Shown here one piece after another: positions 35,457 through 43,621 of a DNA stretch of 64,000 nt. Every line of letters starts with the position of its first letter. The stretch's first letter is position 1. Source of the stretch: XBB1006 sp051877515. GTDB lineage: Bacteria > Bacillota > Clostridia > Lachnospirales > Lachnospiraceae. A program made the position numbers and the translations under genes. The notes beneath the pieces are model-generated. The model was not told the origin of the DNA. It searched no databases and worked only from the letters and a program-made list of their open reading frames with translations. Where the stretch lies: positions 124,001 to 188,000 of the forward strand of contig JBJEIY010000050.1 in assembly GCA_051877515.1 (NCBI GenBank). The letters are read 5' to 3'.

Positions 35457-35575
35457 GTATGGGCTGCAACTGTTTTAGGAAAAAAATCTGCCGCTGGTCC
35501 TGTCACAACAAGCGTCTTAATTGTCGCATTATATGTTTCATGGAAAGCTTCCGCGAGTTCAGAAAGTTTTGTCAC
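35414..35575 (-). CDS. Possible 53-aa ORF opposite the trmB terminator
   Basis: A GTG at 35575 opens a frame with a protein-like composition (SELAEAFHETYNATIKTLVV then GPAADFFPKTVAAH) and ends in TAA inside the trmB terminator stem. The ribosome site is poor and it follows EF-hand paralog B by 11 nt. It might be a gene remnant or chance ORF; I include it because it fills a gap with no other explanation. Confidence 0.2.
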   Translation of the reverse strand: MTKLSELAEAFHETYNATIKTLVVTGPAADFFPKTVAAHTKPHPLLYCIICIK

Positions 35576-35586
35576 TTTGACTGATT

Positions 35587-36690
35587 TTACCCGCTTTTCT
35601 TGACCAAATCCACGTGCTGGATGGTCCCTGTACCTCCATTTTCATATAAAAAGATTCCCGTCTTGCGAATGTAGGCATTGGTGTTGTTCTCAGTGTTATT
35701 CAGGGAAAACGGTGTTTCTGTATTCTGAAGTGCAATAGCCCCTATGCCGGCCTCTTTCAGGGAGATCAGCTTCGGCTGTTCCCCTCCGTCCGCATACCAG
35801 ATCTTCAACTTCTGAAAGATCTCATCTGCTTCATCTATCCAGCCGTTGTGATCCAGATCATAAGCCGCCAAATCTGCAAATCCATCTCCCGAAGTCGTTC
35901 CAAATAATTCCGAGCCATCATTAATGATGCCGTCTTCATTTTTATCCAGAGCCAGAAAACCGCTGCCTGCTGCCAGGGACGAGATCTCATCCAACTGTCC
36001 GTCACAGTCAAGATCAAAATAGAAACTCTGATCATTCACCTGCGTGATAGAGGATCCTGTGTTGATCACCAGCGGATCCATTACCGCATACTCTGCCCCA
36101 AAGTTATGACTTTCGTAATAGGTACTGGCAAAGGTGCGGGACATATGAACTTCATAGTTAAAGTTTATTTCCCGTCCATCAGAAGTAACCACTGTTCCTG
36201 TACTTTTAAATCCCACACTCTCTGTTTCCCAATAATTTTCGTAATACTGGTGGTTTCCGCCATACTCCTGCACAGTGAATGCCTGCTGATTACTTTCACT
36301 GATACGCTTATATTCCTCCGAATCCTCCCCTAATAATAACCTCAGCAAGTAATCTAAGATCTGGCTGCGAATGTCTTTCATCTGGGTTTTCACATTCATC
36401 TCATTAAGCTTTTCCGTTCGTCTTAATAAAAGACCATCCGGTAAACTGCCGGAACTGTTTTTCTTCGCGCTTTCGTCTGTCATGCTATTATTCTCCGGAT
36501 CCTTTGTTTCGTCGCTGTTTATATTCTGGCCATCACCGAAAGACTGAAATTCTTTTGTCTCCATAACGTCAAAAAATGTACTTTTGGTGTATCCGGAGGG
36601 CCCCCAGGTGGTATAATTGCCGCCACTGCTTTTACGGGCTGCATACCCACGCTGTGAACCCATGGTCAGATTGGATGATTCTATGATCAA
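35587..36690 (-). CDS. EF-hand-type calcium-binding protein, paralog B
   Basis: A 367-aa protein that begins at a TTG (36690) behind a strong AAAGGAGG six bases away. It reads (M)IIESSNLTMGSQ, then a Ser/Asn/Thr-rich middle, and a C-terminal domain with DLDCDGQLDE, DKNEDGIINDGSELFG and DLDHNGWIDEADEIF. SGDGFADLAAYD, GIFLYENG and TIQHVDLV align with paralog A. There is no signal peptide or membrane span. The initiating TTG and the hairpin over the ribosome site suggest low or controlled expression. Function unknown. Confidence 0.72.
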   Translation of the reverse strand: MIIESSNLTMGSQRGYAARKSSGGNYTTWGPSGYTKSTFFDVMETKEFQSFGDGQNINSDETKDPENNSMTDESAKKNSSGSLPDGLLLRRTEKLNEMNVKTQMKDIRSQILDYLLRLLLGEDSEEYKRISESNQQAFTVQEYGGNHQYYENYWETESVGFKSTGTVVTSDGREINFNYEVHMSRTFASTYYESHNFGAEYAVMDPLVINTGSSITQVNDQSFYFDLDCDGQLDEISSLAAGSGFLALDKNEDGIINDGSELFGTTSGDGFADLAAYDLDHNGWIDEADEIFQKLKIWYADGGEQPKLISLKEAGIGAIALQNTETPFSLNNTENNTNAYIRKTGIFLYENGGTGTIQHVDLVKKSG

Positions 36691-36694
36691 TTTT

Positions 36695-36712
36695 TTCCTC
36701 CTTTTGAAGGAG
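36695..36712 (-). promoter_or_regulatory. Hairpin covering the ribosome binding site of EF-hand paralog B
   Basis: On the minus strand CTCCTT-CAA-AAGGAG can pair, hiding the AAGGAG of the Shine-Dalgarno sequence just before the TTG start. This is visible in the sequence; any switch function is inferred. Confidence 0.5.
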
Positions 36713-36892
36713 TCCCTTTATGAAAATTACCTCCATTTAAAATCCAATAAAAAATGGCAAGCAGTTTCGCTAATTCCTTTTTGCAAACATACTTACCATC
36801 CGTGGATGCCTTCTTTTATTCATTGCTGATAACCGGTTTGAACAATGTACCTATAGTATCGGAGCATTATTTGCCAATCTTTAGTTTTGCAA

Positions 36893-36937
36893 TAAAAAAA
36901 ACACCAACCCCACGGATCATAGTCCGTAAAATCAGTG
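36893..36937 (-). terminator. tRNA-Lys terminator
   Basis: A 15-bp stem with several G-U pairs (CACTGATTTTACGGA / TCCGTGGGGTTGGTG) is followed by eight T on the minus strand. Confidence 0.85.
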
Positions 36938-36946
36938 CTTTAAAAG

Positions 36947-37019
36947 TGCGCCACCAGGGGTTCGAACCCTGGACACCCTGATTAAGAGTCAGGTGCTCTG
37001 CCAGCTGAGCTAGTGGCGC
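36947..37019 (-). tRNA. tRNA-Lys (anticodon CUU)
   Basis: A 73-nt cloverleaf: acceptor GCGCCAC/GTGGCGC plus discriminator A, D arm GCTC...GAGC, anticodon stem CCTGA/TCAGG with loop CTCTTAA (CUU), T arm CCAGG-GTTCGAA-CCCTGG. CCA is not encoded. Confidence 0.97.
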
Positions 37020-37103
37020 ATATCTTTACTTTGCAACACTCGTTTATTATATTATAGATTATTAGAAAAGGCAAGCATTTTTTTGTTTTTCTTTGTTTTT
37101 CAT

Positions 37104-37131
37104 TTGATTTTCTCAAGGGATAGTATATAAT
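37104..37131 (+). promoter_or_regulatory. pepT promoter
   Basis: TTGATT (37104-37109), 16-nt spacer, TATAAT (37126-37131), about 38 nt before the ATG. Confidence 0.65.
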
Positions 37132-37169
37132 AGAACTGCAAAATAAAAGAAAACAGGAGGATTTACATA

Positions 37170-38390
37170 ATGAATGTGAAAGACCGTTTATTAAAATATG
37201 TTGGGGTTTATACTACATCAGAAGATGATGCTGGTGTAATTCCAAGTACGAAACACCAGTTTGATCTTGCTTATATCCTTGAAAAAGAATTAAAGGAATT
37301 GAATCTTGAACATGTTAAAGTAGATGAACATTGCTACGTTTATGGCCTGCTTCCGGCCACTCCAGGAATGGAGAATAAAAAACCTGTCGGTTTTATCGCA
37401 CATATGGATACTTCACCTGATTTTTCGGGAGAAAATGTAAAACCACAGATTATTGAAAATTACGATGGAGAAGATGTGGTATTAAAGGGTTCCGGAGATA
37501 TTCTTAGTCCTAAAGTATTCCCAGATCTTAAAAAACTCAAAGGAAGAACTCTCATTACCACAGATGGAACCACTCTTCTTGGTGCAGATGACAAAGCCGG
37601 CATTGCTGAAATCATTACTGCCATTTCTGAGCTTATTGAAGAAGGTACCCCTCATGGAGATATTTGGATCGGATTCACTCCTGATGAAGAAGTGGGCTGC
37701 GGTTCCGATGCTTTCGATCTCGACTACTTTAAAGCAGATTATGCATATACCTTAGATGGTTATTACGAAGATGATTTTGCTTATGAGAATTTCAATGCTT
37801 CTTCCGCAACCATCACTGTACACGGCACCAATGTACATCCGGGGTCTGCCAAAAACATTATGAAAAATGCCGCTTCTATTGCTGCAGAATTCCATAGTCT
37901 GATTCCTGTAACCGAAACACCCGAGCATACGGAGGGACGGGAAGGTTTTTATCACTTAATGGAAATCAATGGTGGTGTTACCAAAGCAACTCTTTCTTAT
38001 ATCATCCGTGACCACGACGGAGAGAAGTTTGCAGAAAGAGGAAAGTACATGTATACCGTTGGCGAATTCCTGAATAAAAAATATGGTGAAGGAACCGTGG
38101 AAGTTCAGGTTAAAGAAAGTTATCACAACATGATCGAGGTCATCGAAAAAGATCCTTATGTGATTGATATTGTGAGTGATGCTTTACGTTCTGTAGGTAT
38201 TGATCCTGTTCCGGCTCCTATCCGTGGCGGTACGGACGGAGCAAAATTAAGTTTCAAGGGTCTGCCCTGTCCAAACCTTGGAACCGGCGGAGGCGCTTAT
38301 CATGGACCATTTGAGCACATTTCTGTAGAAGGAATGGAAACCTGTGTGAAAATTGTGAAGTATATTGCCACTCATCCGGTAGAAAAATAG
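37170..38390 (+). CDS. pepT: Peptidase T (tripeptide aminopeptidase)
   Basis: PepT is a di-zinc M20 peptidase that removes the N-terminal residue of tripeptides. 406 aa with VGFIAHMDTSPDFSG (zinc His), LLGADDKAGIAEI (bridging Asp), FTPDEEVGCGSD (catalytic Glu), VHPGSAKN, and GGTDGAKLS with ending GGGAYHGPFEHIS. AGGAGG site. Single-gene unit. Confidence 0.96.
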   Translation: MNVKDRLLKYVGVYTTSEDDAGVIPSTKHQFDLAYILEKELKELNLEHVKVDEHCYVYGLLPATPGMENKKPVGFIAHMDTSPDFSGENVKPQIIENYDGEDVVLKGSGDILSPKVFPDLKKLKGRTLITTDGTTLLGADDKAGIAEIITAISELIEEGTPHGDIWIGFTPDEEVGCGSDAFDLDYFKADYAYTLDGYYEDDFAYENFNASSATITVHGTNVHPGSAKNIMKNAASIAAEFHSLIPVTETPEHTEGREGFYHLMEINGGVTKATLSYIIRDHDGEKFAERGKYMYTVGEFLNKKYGEGTVEVQVKESYHNMIEVIEKDPYVIDIVSDALRSVGIDPVPAPIRGGTDGAKLSFKGLPCPNLGTGGGAYHGPFEHISVEGMETCVKIVKYIATHPVEK

Positions 38391-38397
38391 AAATCAT

Positions 38398-38447
38398 AAA
38401 AGGCTTTGCTTAAAGGATACTATCCTTCAGGCAAAGCCTCTTTTTTA
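38398..38447. terminator. pepT terminator
   Basis: AGGCTTTGC / GCAAAGCCT with an internal hairpin (AAGGATA/TATCCTT) and a TTTTTT tail on the plus strand. It also lies just after the convergent gene at 38445. Confidence 0.85.
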
Positions 38448-39521
38448 CATATTCGCTAACAAAGCTGCGATTTCATCCGGTGTCATAACATGATTCGGAT
38501 CGGACAGATCCGGCATTGCCGGTTTCTCTTCCTGTTCCGGTTCTGCAGGGATTTCCTCTTCAACCGGTTCTTCCAAAACTTCTGCCATCTCCGGTTCTAT
38601 CGGAATTTCCGGTTCCTCTTCCATGGAAGGTTCCTCTAACAGGACTTCACTTTCCGGCTCCTCTTCCTCTTCCGAAACAGCTTGCGCATCCATGGAAATC
38701 ACTTCTCCGGGCTGAGACATTTCTTCGTATATACCTGCTGACTGAATATCCAGCTCTTCCTCTGCTTTGGTAATCAGATCATCCAGCATATCATTGGAAA
38801 GCTCATTATGTTCCGGCTCCGGCTGAGCATAAGCTTCCGGTATATCATCCGATCCGGCCGTATAGGTGGAGGCCGTCACCTCCGGTTCTGATGAGATCCT
38901 TCCATTAATGGATATAATTTCCCTCTTTAACGCAACCTCAACTTCCTTAAGTAAATCAGTAAGTTCCTGTTGTTTTACTAAGACCTCCTGTAGAGATCCT
39001 GAAGAGGTATTTTCACCTGCAACTTTTTCTTCAATCTTGTTAAGCTGCTCTTCAAATTCAAAAATCTTTTCCAGCAACCGGTCATTGGAATTCATTAATG
39101 CATCTGCATTTTCTTTACTTCTGTTAATGGATATTTTTGCAATGCTTTTCTGAACATTGATCATTTCCTCTTGAGGTATATCCATCTTATCATCTATGCT
39201 ATCCACTTGCTGCCGGATTTCCTCAAAGTATTTTTTCATCATCAGGTACGTCGCCTTCGATGAATTATACAGATCATTATACTGCCCATCTCTCTCCGAC
39301 TGTGTACTATATCTAAGCTGTATGATGGAACTGGAAAAGAAATACACACTGGCTACAAAAATCAACGATAAAACGGCAATCAGCCATAATAGGTTTGAAT
39401 AGTTTATCATGGCGTACAGGTCCAGCAACATGCTGGCTCCCATAAAAATGGATGCAAATACAATTTTCAGACTTGCTACCTGTGTCTGCGGTGCTTTTAC
39501 CTCACGATCCTCTTTCCTCAT
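38445..39521 (-). CDS. Membrane coiled-coil protein with acidic tail and C-terminal DEIAALL motif
   Basis: A 358-aa protein with two membrane segments (about 17-37 and 43-66), a cytosolic coiled coil (about 85-205), an acidic Glu/Pro-rich stretch (about 225-335) and a C-terminal HVMTPDEIAALLANM. The tail resembles the EIDALL/DEIDALL docking motif at the N-termini of FliM/FliN, and such short motifs recur at protein ends in Lachnospiraceae from memory. Function unknown. It lies 91 nt beyond the feo operon and has its own promoter-like site. Confidence 0.7.
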   Translation of the reverse strand: MRKEDREVKAPQTQVASLKIVFASIFMGASMLLDLYAMINYSNLLWLIAVLSLIFVASVYFFSSSIIQLRYSTQSERDGQYNDLYNSSKATYLMMKKYFEEIRQQVDSIDDKMDIPQEEMINVQKSIAKISINRSKENADALMNSNDRLLEKIFEFEEQLNKIEEKVAGENTSSGSLQEVLVKQQELTDLLKEVEVALKREIISINGRISSEPEVTASTYTAGSDDIPEAYAQPEPEHNELSNDMLDDLITKAEEELDIQSAGIYEEMSQPGEVISMDAQAVSEEEEEPESEVLLEEPSMEEEPEIPIEPEMAEVLEEPVEEEIPAEPEQEEKPAMPDLSDPNHVMTPDEIAALLANM

Positions 39522-39567
39522 ATACTGTCCTCCCTGATATGATATGATTTCCAGAATACTCTACACC

Positions 39568-39597
39568 ATTATACACTATTTACCATACTCTGTCCAA
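39568..39597 (-). promoter_or_regulatory. Promoter-like site before the membrane coiled-coil gene
   Basis: On the minus strand TTGGAC (39592-39597), an 18-nt spacer and TATAAT (39568-39573) precede the gene by about 45 nt. Confidence 0.45.
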
Positions 39598-39612
39598 ATT
39601 TTTCCGAAAATT

Positions 39613-39789
39613 CTATGATTTCTTAGAGTGACATGACCCACTCATGGGGCAACTGGAACATCCACATCCACAGGAGGACTTTCCTTGTTTTTTTGCTTTG
39701 ACCATACTTCGAATTACCAATGCAACCACCACAATCAATAGGATGCTGATTAAAATGGTTGCCAGATTCTCACCAATCCATGTTATCAT
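39613..39789 (-). CDS. FeoB-associated Cys-rich membrane protein
   Basis: A 58-aa protein too short for a routine ORF cut-off. One membrane segment (about 8-26), then a basic stretch and a Cys cluster, CGCGCSSCP ... GSCH. It starts at 39789 after AGGAGGAAT and lies 26 nt downstream of feoB. The family is a standard FeoB companion; the Cys cluster may bind iron or an Fe-S cluster at the cytosolic side. Confidence 0.9.
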   Translation of the reverse strand: MITWIGENLATILISILLIVVVALVIRSMVKAKKQGKSSCGCGCSSCPMSGSCHSKKS

Positions 39790-39815
39790 ATCTATTCCTC
39801 CTGTTTTAATGATGT

Positions 39816-42311
39816 TTATTTACTCACCTTTACCTGCTTTGTCAAGGTATTAGCTTCCTTGTATGGACGGAAGATCATATAAAGCATACCTGCCAGTACC
39901 ACAATAGCCAGGATCAAACCGAACACATTTAAGTTGCCGGTAAATGCGGAGCCAAACTGATAGATCATCAGTGCAATCACATAAGCAAACATGCACTGAT
40001 ATCCAATGGCAAACCAGGTCCATCCTGCAGAGTTCATTTCACGCTTAATGGCACCAATGGCCGCAAAACAGGGTGCACACAACAGGTTAAATGTCAGGAA
40101 TGCAAATCCACTGATGGAAGTAAAGGCTGTCGCAATGTTCTGGTAAACCGTTCCATCGCCGCCACCATAAAGGATACCCAAGGTTCCCACGATGTTTTCT
40201 TTTGCAACCAGACCTGTAATGGAAGCAACGGCTGCCTGCCAGTTTCCAAAACCAATTGGCTTAAAGATCCATGCAATGGCTCCTCCAATGGCTGCTAAGA
40301 TACTACAGTCAATCTGTTCCTCAGACAGCATCCGGAAGGATCCGTTCACAAATCCAAAATAGGTTGTGAACCATACCACAATAGTGGAAAGTAAGATAAT
40401 GGTTCCTGCTTTTTTAATGAAAGACCATCCACGCTCCCACATGGAACGCAGCACATTTCCTACAGTGGGCCAGTGGTATGCCGGAAGCTCCATAACGAAG
40501 GGAGCCGGATCACCGGCAAACATTTTGGTCTTCTTTAACATGATTCCGGAAATGATGATGGCTGCCATTCCCATGAAGTATGCACTGGGTGCTACCCACC
40601 ATGCGCCGCCAAAGATGGCACCTGCGATCATGGCAATAAAGGGTAATTTTGCACCACAGGGAATGAAGGTGGTGGTCATGATGGTCATACGGCGGTCCCG
40701 TTCATTTTCAATGGTACGGGATGCCATGATTCCCGGAACTCCGCATCCGGTACCGATCAGCATCGGAATAAAAGACTTACCGGAAAGTCCGAATTTACGG
40801 AAAATACGGTCTAATACAAAGGCAATGCGGGACATGTAGCCACAAGCTTCTAAAAAGGCCAGGAAAATAAACAATACCAACATCTGGGGAACAAATCCAA
40901 GCACAGCTCCCAGACCGGCCACGATACCATCTAAAATGAGACCTTTTAACCACTCTGCGCAGTTTACTGCGTCCAAAACACTTTCGATCAATGGCGGAAT
41001 ACCCGGTACCCAGATTCCGTAATCTGCAGGATCCGGTTCCTCAAAACCGTTTTCCCCAAGATAGCTGACTGCCTCCACATAAGTCATGGGAACAGTAGTA
41101 TCTTCCTCTGCACCACTTGGGATTGTATCATAATATACCGTCATAGTATCAATTGCAAGGGTTTCTTCATCTTCCACATCAACAGTAGCAAAATCAGCTC
41201 CCGGCTGCAGGGTTTCTAACTCAGCCAGGGTAGCGGATTCGTCAAAATCCTCTGCTTGTGTATCGATCCCCGCAAAGGCTTCCACTGCTTCCATAGCGGC
41301 TGTATAGTTATCGCATTCTTCTCCATAAGCTGTAGATCCAATGGCAAATAGGTGCCAGCCGTCTCCAAATACACCATCATTTGCCCAGTCTGTTGCCCAG
41401 GTTCCTATGGTGCTTACAGAAATATAATACACTACAAACATCACCAAAGCAAAAATGGGTAATGCTGCAAACCGGTTGGTCACCACCTTATCGATCTTAT
41501 CGGAAGTGGTAAGCTGGCCGGCTGATTTCTTTTTGTAACAGCTCTTAATGATCTCCCCTATGTAAATATAACGTTCATTGGTGATAATGGATTCCGCATC
41601 ATCATCCATTTCCTCTTCCACAGCTTTGATATCGTTTTCGATATGATCCAGAACCTGTTGATCCAGGGACAGCTGCTTCAAAACCTTATCATCACGCTCG
41701 AAAATCTTAATGGCATACCATCTTTGCTGCTCCTCCGGCAAGGTGTGGACAGCTGCTTCCTCAATGTGGGCCAATGCATGTTCCACAGTTCCGGAAAAAG
41801 TATGCATGGGAACGGTTGTACCATTCTTCGCTGCATCGATGGCAGCCTTGGCAGCTTCTTCAATTCCGCTTCCTTTTAAGGCAGAGATCTCAACGATCTT
41901 GCAACCAAGTTTTCTGGAAAGCTCTTCGGTATTGATCTTGTCTCCATTTTTTCTTACCACATCCATCATGTTAATGGCAATCACCACCGGAATACCCAGC
42001 TCTGTCAGCTGCGTGGTCAGATACAGATTTCTCTCCAGGTTGGTACCGTCAATGATGTTTAAAATAGCATCCGGACGTTCACTGATCAGATAATTTCTTG
42101 CAACCACTTCCTCTAATGTATAGGGAGAAAGGGAATAGATTCCGGGAAGGTCCGTAATGATCACACCTTCCTGTTTCTTTAGTTTTCCTTCTTTTTTCTC
42201 TACAGTAACCCCCGGCCAGTTTCCCACAAACTGATTGGAACCGGTCAAGGCATTAAACAGGGTCGTTTTTCCGCTGTTTGGGTTACCTGCCAGGGCAATT
42301 CTAAGATTCAT
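39816..42311 (-). CDS. feoB: Ferrous iron transporter FeoB
   Basis: An 831-aa Fe2+ transporter. N-terminal G domain: GNPNSGKTT (G1), DLPGIYSL (G3), NMMD (G4), then a GDI region to about 260. The membrane part has gate motifs GCGVPGIMASRTIEN and NFLTFNLLCAPC-like (FNLLCAPCFAA). Between the first and second membrane segments (about residues 322-435) there is an acidic extracytoplasmic insert rich in Glu, Asp and Thr, ending in YGIWVPGIPP; it makes the protein longer than FeoB with a short loop. Operon feoA-feoA-feoB-Cys-rich protein. Confidence 0.97.
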   Translation of the reverse strand: MNLRIALAGNPNSGKTTLFNALTGSNQFVGNWPGVTVEKKEGKLKKQEGVIITDLPGIYSLSPYTLEEVVARNYLISERPDAILNIIDGTNLERNLYLTTQLTELGIPVVIAINMMDVVRKNGDKINTEELSRKLGCKIVEISALKGSGIEEAAKAAIDAAKNGTTVPMHTFSGTVEHALAHIEEAAVHTLPEEQQRWYAIKIFERDDKVLKQLSLDQQVLDHIENDIKAVEEEMDDDAESIITNERYIYIGEIIKSCYKKKSAGQLTTSDKIDKVVTNRFAALPIFALVMFVVYYISVSTIGTWATDWANDGVFGDGWHLFAIGSTAYGEECDNYTAAMEAVEAFAGIDTQAEDFDESATLAELETLQPGADFATVDVEDEETLAIDTMTVYYDTIPSGAEEDTTVPMTYVEAVSYLGENGFEEPDPADYGIWVPGIPPLIESVLDAVNCAEWLKGLILDGIVAGLGAVLGFVPQMLVLFIFLAFLEACGYMSRIAFVLDRIFRKFGLSGKSFIPMLIGTGCGVPGIMASRTIENERDRRMTIMTTTFIPCGAKLPFIAMIAGAIFGGAWWVAPSAYFMGMAAIIISGIMLKKTKMFAGDPAPFVMELPAYHWPTVGNVLRSMWERGWSFIKKAGTIILLSTIVVWFTTYFGFVNGSFRMLSEEQIDCSILAAIGGAIAWIFKPIGFGNWQAAVASITGLVAKENIVGTLGILYGGGDGTVYQNIATAFTSISGFAFLTFNLLCAPCFAAIGAIKREMNSAGWTWFAIGYQCMFAYVIALMIYQFGSAFTGNLNVFGLILAIVVLAGMLYMIFRPYKEANTLTKQVKVSK

Positions 42312-42334
42312 AAATTAGTCCTCACTTTCCATAA

Positions 42335-42348
42335 TTAGTTATAACTAA
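42335..42348. promoter_or_regulatory. Palindrome upstream of feoB
   Basis: TTAGTTATAACTAA is a perfect 14-bp palindrome 24 nt before the feoB start. It shares the TTAGTnnnnACTAA-type half-sites of the two operators at 42955-42993, so a third site for the same regulator is likely. Confidence 0.5.
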
Positions 42349-42396
42349 CCTCTGTGTAAAAAAAATACTATGGGATCCTCTTCCCATTTCCGGTGT

Positions 42397-42618
42397 TTAC
42401 TCCACCTCGATCATTTCCGCATCTGCTTTACGAATAGAAAGCTCATAACCGCGAACCGTCACTTCTATGGGGTCACCCAGCGGCGCAACTTTGCGGATAT
42501 GTACTTCTACACCTTTTGTAAGTCCCATATCCATGATACGTCGTTTGACTGCACCTTCACCATGAAGCTTTACTACTTTGACCGTATCACCGACCTTTAC
42601 AGCCTTCAGTGTTTTCAT
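42397..42618 (-). CDS. FeoA family protein (second copy)
   Basis: A 73-aa SH3-like small protein (VGDTVKVVKLHGEGAVKRRIMDMGLTKGVEVHI, PLGDPIEVTVRGYELSIRK) that supports FeoB at the cytosolic face. AGGAGG lies upstream. It follows the first FeoA by 48 nt. Two different FeoA copies before FeoB are common in Clostridia. Confidence 0.92.
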   Translation of the reverse strand: MKTLKAVKVGDTVKVVKLHGEGAVKRRIMDMGLTKGVEVHIRKVAPLGDPIEVTVRGYELSIRKADAEMIEVE

Positions 42619-42666
42619 GCCTTACCTCCTTCCCAAAAACCGTTCATTTTCTTACTTCTCCTATAA

Positions 42667-42879
42667 TCAGATCATGATCTTCTGCGCCATTTCTTTACTA
42701 ATGGCAACCCGGGATTCCTTCACGTTCACAATGACATTTCCACCTATGGTGTTGACCACCTTCACGGCTCCTCCCACCACAAACCCGAGATTTTCAAGGT
42801 GGGTTTTTACCTCCTGCTTTCCTCCGATCTTCTTGATAACATTTTCTTCTCCTACTTCTGCAAGTGTAAGCGGCATCAT
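42667..42879 (-). CDS. FeoA family protein (first copy)
   Basis: A 70-aa FeoA-like protein (MMPLTLAEVGEENVIKKIGG, LENLGFVVGGAVKVVN, NVIVNVKESRVAISKEMA). It is the first gene of the feo operon. Compared with the second copy it is shorter and less basic. The family is thought to regulate FeoB GTPase activity. Confidence 0.9.
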   Translation of the reverse strand: MMPLTLAEVGEENVIKKIGGKQEVKTHLENLGFVVGGAVKVVNTIGGNVIVNVKESRVAISKEMAQKIMI

Positions 42880-42915
42880 TCTATCATCCTTTCCTTACAA
42901 TAAACCAAACGATAT

Positions 42916-42952
42916 ACAAGATGAGTCTGCAGGCATCCTCACTTGTCATGAA
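42916..42952. repeat. Dispersed hairpin repeat, copy 2
   Basis: ACAAG-ATGAG, loop TCTGCAGGCATC, CTCACTTGT, tail CATGAA. It matches copy 1 (21529-21566) at about 85% and lies in the feo 5' leader between the operators and the first feoA. Confidence 0.65.
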
Positions 42953-42954
42953 AA

Positions 42955-42978
42955 ACTTACTAACCGTAGTTAGTAAGT
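42955..42978. promoter_or_regulatory. feo operator 1
   Basis: ACTTACTAAC-CGTA-GTTAGTAAGT, a perfect 24-nt inverted repeat just downstream of the -10. It resembles operators of DtxR/IdeR/MntR-type metal regulators; the regulator is not in the window. Confidence 0.6.
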
Positions 42979-42979
42979 T

Positions 42980-42993
42980 CTAACCACAGTTAG
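42980..42993. promoter_or_regulatory. feo operator 2
   Basis: CTAAC-CACA-GTTAG overlaps the -10 of the feo promoter by two bases. With operator 1 it forms a tandem pair of similar half-sites. Confidence 0.55.
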
Positions 42994-43020
42994 TATATGC
43001 TCGTTTTTTTGTTTTGTCAA
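42992..43020 (-). promoter_or_regulatory. feo operon promoter
   Basis: On the minus strand TTGACA (43015-43020), exactly 17 nt, TATACT (42992-42997). Near-consensus sigma-A promoter, overlapped by the palindromes, as expected for repression under iron-replete growth. Confidence 0.8.
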
Positions 43021-43031
43021 GGATCATTTTG

Positions 43032-43070
43032 AAAAAAGCGGTGAAAACGAGATTCTCTCATTTTCACCGC
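43032..43070 (-). terminator. Hemerythrin gene terminator
   Basis: GCGGTGAAAA / TTTTCACCGC is followed by CTTTTTT on the minus strand. Confidence 0.9.
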
Positions 43071-43077
43071 CTGCTTG

Positions 43078-43500
43078 TTACATCAATTCCGGAATGTTGT
43101 TTAATTGCATATAAGTCGCTACAGAACAATCAAATCCTTTAATGTGTTCGTAAAGCCACTGGATCACATTCTTGTTAACTGCTTCTACAAATGCATCTGT
43201 GGGTCCTTCCTGTTCGTCCAACATAGCATACAGTTCGGAAACTGCCTTTTTGAACTCTTCGTGTTTCTGTCTATGTTCGGCCAGGCCCGGATATTGAACC
43301 TTTTCCTGAAGATCTTCCTCTGCTGAAAAATGGAATTCTGTATATTCAGCCAGATAATCTAACATCTTAATGGCTTCGATCTTTCCTCGACCTTCTTCAC
43401 AGCAATCCACCAGCTTATTGATCTTTCCGATCAGTTCCATGTGCTGACCGTCGATCAGCTTGTTGCCTGTCACCAGACTATCATCAAATGTTGCATGCAT
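43078..43500 (-). CDS. Bacteriohemerythrin
   Basis: A 140-aa four-helix protein with the diiron ligands HMELIGKINKLV, EFHFSAEEDLQ, HRQKHEEF and LYEHIKGFD (HxxxE, HxxxH and HxxxxD pattern). It binds O2 reversibly at a di-iron site and may buffer oxygen or sense it. AGGAGGTAATT site. It stands alone next to the iron-uptake and Fe-S genes, fitting iron or oxygen handling. Confidence 0.93.
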   Translation of the reverse strand: MHATFDDSLVTGNKLIDGQHMELIGKINKLVDCCEEGRGKIEAIKMLDYLAEYTEFHFSAEEDLQEKVQYPGLAEHRQKHEEFKKAVSELYAMLDEQEGPTDAFVEAVNKNVIQWLYEHIKGFDCSVATYMQLNNIPELM

Positions 43501-43621
43501 AACTAATTACCTCCTTATAGTATTACTTTTATTAAAATATATCACTTATCATACTATAAATCAAATCGCAACATTCTCCAATCTATTATTTTTGCCAAAT
43601 CAATTTTTCTGGAACCAAATC

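Noticed and set aside
35421..35603. 60-aa plus-strand ORF after trmB
   Set aside because: It begins inside the trmB terminator and has no ribosome site.
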